Of a DNA stretch of 56,376 nucleotides, positions 51,926 to 56,376 are shown one piece after another. Source of the DNA: Hydrogenophaga sp. (GTDB lineage: Bacteria; Pseudomonadota; Gammaproteobacteria; Burkholderiales; Burkholderiaceae_C); NCBI GenBank assembly GCA_018993155.1, contig JAGKSX010000018.1, positions 1 to 56,376 of the forward strand, in the 5' to 3' direction. The notes beneath the pieces were generated by a model. It was not told the DNA's origin and ran no database searches. It was given only the letters and a program-made list of their open reading frames with translations. The position numbers were made by a program, and so were the translations under genes. The first letter of the stretch is position 1. Every line of letters begins with the position of its first letter.

Positions 51926-52195
51926 TCAGATCGCCAGCTGCGCGGCGCGTTCGAAGATGGCGATGCAGTAGTCCATGAGCTTGCTCGCCAGCCACTGCCC
52001 CATGAAGATGATGGCCAGCAGCGTCACGATGAGGCGGGGCAGGAAGCTCAGCGTCTGCTCGTTGATCTGCGTGGCGGCCTGGAACAGGCTCACCACCACG
52101 CCCACCACCAGGCTGGGGCCGATGAGCAGCGTGACCAGCACCACCACCAGCTTCAGGCACTCGGCCACCAGTTCGACGGCGATCTCGGGCGTCAT
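51926..52195 (-). CDS. fliQ: Flagellar export membrane protein FliQ
   Basis: The 89-residue protein has two membrane helices and the conserved FliQ stretch VVSLFQAATQINEQTLSFLP (about 35–54). It overlaps fliP by 4 bp (ATGA on the reverse strand). Confidence 0.96.
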   Translation of the reverse strand: MTPEIAVELVAECLKLVVVLVTLLIGPSLVVGVVVSLFQAATQINEQTLSFLPRLIVTLLAIIFMGQWLASKLMDYCIAIFERAAQLAI

Positions 52196-52986
52196 ATCGC
52201 GCGCACGCTGGTCACCAGCGTGTTGACCGTCAGCGTCCAGCCATCCACCAGCACGAACAGCAGCAGCTTGAGCGGCAGGGAGATCACCAGGGGCGAGAGC
52301 ATCATCATGCCCATGGCCATCAGCACGGACGAGACCACCAGGTCGATGACCAGGAAGGGAATGAACAGCATGCAGCCGATCATGAAAGCCGTCTTGAGCT
52401 CGCTCAGCACGAAGGCGGCGAGCTTGACGGTGAAGGGGTGCAACGCGGGGTCGGTGACGGCGGGCGCGCCGGCCAGCGTGGCGATCTGTTCGAGCGCGGG
52501 CTTGCTGGTCTGCGCGAGCATGAAGCGCGAGAGCGGCGCCTCGGCGTTCTCCAGCGCCTGGGCCAGGGTGATCCTGCCCTCGTCGTAGGGTTGCAGCGCG
52601 TCGGTCCAGATGCGCTCGCCCACCGGCCGCATCACCAGCAGGGTGAGGATGAGCGCGATGCCGGTGATGATGCGGTTGGGCAGGCCCTGCTGCAGGCCCA
52701 GCGCCTGGCGCAGCAGCGAGAGCACGATGACGAAGCGGGTGAAGCTGGTCATCATGAGCATCATGGCCGGGAGCAAGCCCAGCAGCGTCATGATGATCAG
52801 GATCTGCGTGCGAACCGTGTAGTCGGTGGTGCCGCCGCTGGTGTTGCTGCTGAAGATCTGCAGCCCTTGACCCCCCGCCGGCGCCTGGGCCTGCGCCAGC
52901 GCATCGGTGCTGGCCAGCCCCGCGAGCGCTGCCAGCGTGACGGCGCCCAGGAGCAGGGCGCCGGGTCGAAGGGCGCGTGGCGTCAT
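52192..52986 (-). CDS. fliP: Flagellar export channel protein FliP
   Basis: The 264-residue protein has a cleavable N-terminal signal (about 1–31) followed by four membrane segments. FliP signatures include MMTSFTRFVIVLSLLRQALG, SELKTAFMIGCMLFIPFLVI and MGMMMLSPLVISLPLKLLLF. The frame stays open far upstream, but the ATG at 52986 gives the family N-terminus and overlaps the fliN stop. No fliO gene is found between fliN and fliP. Confidence 0.96.
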   Translation of the reverse strand: MTPRALRPGALLLGAVTLAALAGLASTDALAQAQAPAGGQGLQIFSSNTSGGTTDYTVRTQILIIMTLLGLLPAMMLMMTSFTRFVIVLSLLRQALGLQQGLPNRIITGIALILTLLVMRPVGERIWTDALQPYDEGRITLAQALENAEAPLSRFMLAQTSKPALEQIATLAGAPAVTDPALHPFTVKLAAFVLSELKTAFMIGCMLFIPFLVIDLVVSSVLMAMGMMMLSPLVISLPLKLLLFVLVDGWTLTVNTLVTSVRAI

Positions 52987-53369
52987 GCGGCCAGGCTGTC
53001 CAGGTTCAGGTCGGAGATCTCGACCACTTTCAGGCCGTAGTTTTCGCCGGAGACCACCACCACGGCCTTGCCGATGGACACGCCATTGACCTTGATGGTC
53101 AGCGGCTCGCCAGCCAGCGCATCGAGTTCGACCACGCTGTCGGTGCTCAGGTGCGCCAGGTCTTCCAGCGACACCCGGGTCGAGCCCAGCTCCAGCGTGA
53201 GCGTGACCGGGATCTTGCGCATGAGGCTGCCCATGCCCAGCCGGGGTGCCGGGGCCTCGAACGCCACCGGTTCCGCCGCGGGTTTCTCGGCCGGGCCGTC
53301 CATGTAGGACAGCAGTTCGTCGATGCCGCCGGTGGCGTCGGCTGGGGAGGGCGCGGTGAGGTTTTCCAT
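52983..53369 (-). CDS. fliN: Flagellar motor switch protein FliN
   Basis: The 128-residue protein ends in a SpoA-type C-ring domain (about 55–125) with MRKIPVTLTLELGSTRVSLE and PLTIKVNGVSIGKAVVV. The N-terminal ~40 residues contain GGIDELLSYMDG (14–25), which resembles the CheY-binding peptide normally seen at the start of FliM. It follows fliM by 6 bp. Confidence 0.95.
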   Translation of the reverse strand: MENLTAPSPADATGGIDELLSYMDGPAEKPAAEPVAFEAPAPRLGMGSLMRKIPVTLTLELGSTRVSLEDLAHLSTDSVVELDALAGEPLTIKVNGVSIGKAVVVVSGENYGLKVVEISDLNLDSLAA

Positions 53370-53375
53370 GGCGGT

Positions 53376-54260
53376 TCAGACTTCTTGGAGGGAGGTGAGA
53401 CAGAGCTTGCCGCCGTGCTCGACCACGCTGGCCTTGAGCACCGGGCTGTCCTGGATGCGCACGGTGGCCAGGCCGAGGTCGACCGGCAGCACGCTGCCAG
53501 GCCGCAGCGCCATCACGTCGCCCAGCGACAGCGGCTTCTCCAGCAGCCGCACGTCGAGCAGCATGGGCAGCTGCCGGCGCAGGGTGGCCGGGTCGATGGG
53601 TTTTTTCGCGGGCTTGCGCCGGGGCGGCGCCAGGGCGCGCAGCAGGGCGTCCAGGGCGCAGTCTTCCAGCACCCAGTTCAGCCGGCCCATGGGGCTGCCC
53701 TGGGCGTCGAGCAGGTCGCAGCCCAGGAACAGGGCCTGGGCATCGGTGGGGCCGCCGAAGCCATGGCGCTCGGTGTCGAGCACGGCCGGCGCGGTGTCCG
53801 GGGCGGTGCGCTCCTGCAAGCCGCTGAGCAGGCGCGCCGAGAGGCACTGCACGAGGCGCTTGCCCACCTGCGCGGCGAGCCGCTGTTCGGTGGCGGTTTC
53901 CGAGCGCTGCAGCGTTTCCTGATCCAGCTGGTTCCAGTTGCTCATGCCCAGGCGGCGGGCCAGCAGCGCGAGCGCGGCCTGGCGATCGATGGAGAAACCC
54001 AGGCGGCCGGCGGCCGTGTCGAACAGGAACCAGCGCAGGGGCCTGTGCGGATGGACGCGGCGCGAATGTTCGATGCGCCCCAGCTGGAAGCCCGGTGTGG
54101 TGCGGGTGGCGAACAGGCTTTCCACGGCGGCCGCCAGATCGGCGTGGAGGACCTCGCAAAAACGGTCCAGCACGTGAACGGGGCGGCCCAGTTCGCAGGT
54201 GTCGATCACCGTCATGAGCGCCCCGCGGGCGGGCCCGATGATCTTCGTGGTCGCGGGCAT
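53376..54260 (-). CDS. fliM: Flagellar motor switch protein FliM, divergent
   Basis: The 294-residue protein lies between fliE and fliN and has a SpoA-type C-terminal domain (about 205–290, LPMLLDVRLLEKPLSLGDVM then LRPGSVLPVDL). The middle domain is divergent. The N-terminus (MPATTKIIGPARGALM) does not contain the EIDALL-like CheY-binding peptide common to primary FliM proteins. It is shorter than typical FliM (~330). This fits a lateral (LfiM-type) switch protein. Confidence 0.87.
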   Translation of the reverse strand: MPATTKIIGPARGALMTVIDTCELGRPVHVLDRFCEVLHADLAAAVESLFATRTTPGFQLGRIEHSRRVHPHRPLRWFLFDTAAGRLGFSIDRQAALALLARRLGMSNWNQLDQETLQRSETATEQRLAAQVGKRLVQCLSARLLSGLQERTAPDTAPAVLDTERHGFGGPTDAQALFLGCDLLDAQGSPMGRLNWVLEDCALDALLRALAPPRRKPAKKPIDPATLRRQLPMLLDVRLLEKPLSLGDVMALRPGSVLPVDLGLATVRIQDSPVLKASVVEHGGKLCLTSLQEV

Positions 54261-54265
54261 GCGGC

Positions 54266-54589
54266 TCAGATCGGCAGCTTGATGAGGTCGTCGAGGCCCG
54301 AAACGACCTTGTTGCGCACCTGCATCATCATTTGAAAGTTGAGCGAGGCTTCCTGGCTCTTGAGCATGGCACCGACCAGGTTGTCGCTCTGGCCCGTCTC
54401 GACCGCGCTCACCATGGCCTGGGCCTCGTGGCCCTTGTCGTCCACCGAGCGGATCAGGCCGCCGATGTGGTCGGTGAACGAGCGGGCGCCCTGGCCCCCG
54501 CCGAGCGGCAACGCCTCGGCGATGTGCGACTCGCTGGCCTTGATCTGCGCAAGGCTGCTCTGGATGTTCAAAAGCATGGAGCTGTTCAT
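54266..54589 (-). CDS. fliE: Flagellar MS-ring/rod junction protein FliE
   Basis: The 107-residue protein shows the FliE C-terminal pattern NLVGAMLKSQEASLNFQMMM followed by QVRNKVVSGLDDLIKLPI. It links the MS ring to the rod. It starts the reverse-strand fliEMNPQR-flhBA operon, 5 bp before fliM. In Flag-2 clusters fliE usually precedes fliF, so its place here is a rearrangement. Confidence 0.95.
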   Translation of the reverse strand: MNSSMLLNIQSSLAQIKASESHIAEALPLGGGQGARSFTDHIGGLIRSVDDKGHEAQAMVSAVETGQSDNLVGAMLKSQEASLNFQMMMQVRNKVVSGLDDLIKLPI

Positions 54590-54777
54590 GGGCGCGGCGG
54601 CGTAAGGGCTTGGGGTGAAGAAAGTATCGAGGGGCGAGGGCGCGGCCGGCCCGGGTCAACAGGCTGAAAACCCGGCGTTGGAGCCTCCGGCGGCGCCAGC
54701 GACGGCGCGTTTTCCGCGGGGAATGAGGCGGAAGGTATGCACCGCGACCGCATGGCGGATAAAGGCGCTTTCTTTCC

Positions 54778-54804
54778 TCAAGACGCCCGCGGCGGCGCCG
54801 ATAG
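54778..54804 (+). promoter_or_regulatory. Sigma-28 (FliA) promoter for the chemoreceptor gene
   Basis: TCAA (54778–54781), a 15-bp spacer and GCCGATAG (54797–54804) match the FliA consensus TAAA-N15-GCCGATAA with one mismatch in each half. It lies about 80 bp upstream of the chemoreceptor start codon. It is the best FliA site in the window. Confidence 0.75.
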
Positions 54805-54824
54805 TTGGCGGATCAACGTCTGAA

Positions 54825-54838
54825 CGTCAGCGCTGACG
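54825..54838. promoter_or_regulatory. Perfect 14-bp palindrome in the chemoreceptor leader
   Basis: CGTCAGCGCTGACG is a perfect palindrome about 20 bp downstream of the predicted FliA −10 box. It lies in the predicted 5' UTR and could be an operator or hairpin. Confidence 0.5.
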
Positions 54839-54884
54839 GCGCTGCATCCACCGGCCGCCTCTGGCCATCAACCCCGGGAAAAAA

Positions 54885-56376
54885 GTGAATTTCATCCAGT
54901 CTCTGAAGGTCGGCCCTCGCCTGATCGCCGCCTTTCTCGTCATCTGCGCCATCTGTGCCCTGGTGGGCGGCATCGGCATCTTCAACATGTCGAGGATCAA
55001 CGACGAGGCCACCAAGATGTACACCCTTGAGCTGATGGGCCTCTCTCACATCAAGGAGGCGAACATCAACCTGATCTACGCCGGGCGCGCCCGCTCCAAC
55101 TTCATGCTGGCCACCACCGAGGAAGAGCGCGCGGCGAACAAGGCGACCCTGGACAAGAGCCTGAACGCCGCCGGCGACTTGCTTGGCAAGGCCGCGCCCC
55201 TGTTCTATTCATCGAAGGCCAAGGACATGTTCGCCGAGGCCGAAGCCTCGCTGGCCGCCTACCGCCAGCACCTGAACACCGCGCTCAGCCTGGCCGCGCA
55301 GGACGCCCTGCTGTCCACCCGCAGCGAGGCGCTGACCAAGGCGCTGGACGACGCCCGCATCGAGTCCACCAAGGTCGACAACCTGTTCACGGAACTCTCC
55401 CGCATGAAGGAAGGCGCGGCCAGCAAGGCCAACGACCTGACGGACCAGCTCTACGCCACCAGCCTGACCATGATGCTGGCCCTCGTCGCCGCCGCCGTGG
55501 GCATCGGCATGGCGCTGGGTCTGGTGATCAGCCGCTCCATCACGCGGCCGCTGAACGAGGCCGTGCGCGTGGCCGAGACCGTGGCCGCCGGCGACCTGAC
55601 CTCGCGCATTCACGTCACCAGCACCGACGAAACCGGGCAGCTGCTGAACGCGCTCAAGGCGATGAACACCAGCCTGCTCAACATCGTGAGCAACGTGCGC
55701 TCCAGCTCCGAGTCCATCGCCACCGGCAGCTCGCAGATCGCGATCGGCAACAACGACCTGAGCCAGCGCACCGAAGAACAGGCGAGCAACCTCGAACAGA
55801 CCGCGGCCTCGATGGAAGAGCTCACTTCCACGGTGCGCCAGAACTCGGAGACCGCGCGCCAGGCCAACCAGCTGGCCACGACCGCCAGCGAGGCGGCCGT
55901 GCAGGGCGGCGACGTGGTGGGCCAGGTGGTGGGCACCATGCAGGACATCACCGAAAGCTCAAAGAAGATCGCCGACATCATCGGCGTGATCGACGGCATC
56001 GCGTTCCAGACCAACATCCTGGCGCTGAACGCCGCGGTGGAAGCCGCGCGCGCCGGTGAACAGGGCCGGGGTTTCGCGGTGGTGGCCGGCGAGGTGCGCA
56101 ACCTGGCGCAGCGCAGCGCGGGCGCCGCCAAGGAAATCAAGCTCCTGATCAACGAGAGCGTGGAGAAGGTGGAAGCCGGCTCGCGGCTGGCCGACGACGC
56201 GGGCCGCAACATGGAAAACATCGTGTCGCAGGTCAAGCGCGTGACGGACATGATCACCGAGATCAGCGCGGCCGGCGTGGAGCAGTCGCAGGGCATCAGC
56301 CAGGTCAGCGACGCGGTGAACCAGCTCGATCAGGTCACGCAGCAGAACGCCGCCCTGGTGGAGGAAAGCGCCGCCG
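54885..56376 (+). CDS. Methyl-accepting chemotaxis protein, truncated by the window edge
   Basis: The gene starts with GTG at 54885 and runs off the window after about 497 codons. An N-terminal membrane helix (about 11–31) is followed by a periplasmic four-helix ligand-binding domain (about 32–190), a second helix (about 190–212), a HAMP domain (SRSITRPLNEAVRVAETVAAGD) and the signalling domain. The signalling hairpin reads DIIGVIDGIAFQTNILALNA and VEAARAGEQGRGFAVVAGEV. It senses an unknown periplasmic ligand and signals to CheA. A sigma-28 promoter upstream ties it to FliA. Confidence 0.96.
   Translation, partial: MNFIQSLKVGPRLIAAFLVICAICALVGGIGIFNMSRINDEATKMYTLELMGLSHIKEANINLIYAGRARSNFMLATTEEERAANKATLDKSLNAAGDLLGKAAPLFYSSKAKDMFAEAEASLAAYRQHLNTALSLAAQDALLSTRSEALTKALDDARIESTKVDNLFTELSRMKEGAASKANDLTDQLYATSLTMMLALVAAAVGIGMALGLVISRSITRPLNEAVRVAETVAAGDLTSRIHVTSTDETGQLLNALKAMNTSLLNIVSNVRSSSESIATGSSQIAIGNNDLSQRTEEQASNLEQTAASMEELTSTVRQNSETARQANQLATTASEAAVQGGDVVGQVVGTMQDITESSKKIADIIGVIDGIAFQTNILALNAAVEAARAGEQGRGFAVVAGEVRNLAQRSAGAAKEIKLLINESVEKVEAGSRLADDAGRNMENIVSQVKRVTDMITEISAAGVEQSQGISQVSDAVNQLDQVTQQNAALVEESAA

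Noticed and set aside
49960-51978. Long forward open frame opposite flhB/fliR
   Set aside because: It is antisense to FlhB and FliR and is dominated by His, Gln and Gly, as shadows of GC-rich genes are.

Overview
The window looks like a chromosomal segment of a GC-rich betaproteobacterium, most likely Burkholderiales/Comamonadaceae (Hydrogenophaga-like; the genus is an inference). The reasons are the high GC content, the tRNA-Leu–tig–clpP–clpX–lon–tRNA-Gly–tRNA-Cys housekeeping block and a TAXI-type TRAP transporter module. No CRISPR array, transposase, integrase or rRNA was seen.

Region 1 (about 0.1–8.1 kb) is a catabolic/transport module. It holds a LysR regulator, a convergent DadA-like D-amino-acid dehydrogenase, a divergent class III aminotransferase, a TAXI-TRAP binding protein, a fused TRAP permease and an Asp/Glu-racemase-family enzyme. 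The parts suggest uptake and conversion of an amino-acid-like compound; the substrate is not readable from sequence. Region 2 (8.2–14.8 kb) is protein quality control (trigger factor, ClpP, ClpX, Lon) bracketed by tRNA-Leu(TAG), tRNA-Gly(GCC) and tRNA-Cys(GCA), with clear intrinsic terminators. Region 3 (14.8–21.0 kb), directly after tRNA-Cys, is an accessory-looking segment: a reverse-strand HTH/CI-like regulator, an enlarged FlhD-like protein, an FlhC-like zinc protein, four genes I cannot assign and a PAS/PAS histidine kinase.

Region 4 (21.4–54.6 kb) is an almost complete flagellar cluster: fliFGHIJ, fliDSTKLA-motAB, flgMN plus a separate muramidase, flgA, flgBCDEFGHIJKL, a LafW-position gene, a flagellin, a second FliK-like gene, and on the other strand fliE-fliMNPQR-flhBA. 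The order (cap, FliS, FliT, hook-length protein, FliL, sigma-28, MotA, MotB in one run) and the flagellin N-terminus match lateral (Flag-2/Laf) systems rather than primary ones. No LafK-type sigma-54 activator is present; the FlhDC-like pair occupies the regulator position. FliO was not found, FliM lacks the usual CheY-binding N-terminus, and FlgJ is split into a rod-only protein and a standalone muramidase. Region 5 (54.7 kb to the end) is a chemoreceptor gene cut by the window edge, with a good sigma-28 (FliA) promoter in front of it, linking it to the flagellar regulon.

The genes most worth following up are the divergent FlhDC pair with its HTH neighbour and four unassigned genes (14.8–19.4 kb), which may be a SetR/SetCD- or AcaCD-like regulatory module taken over by, or sitting beside, a lateral flagellar locus.
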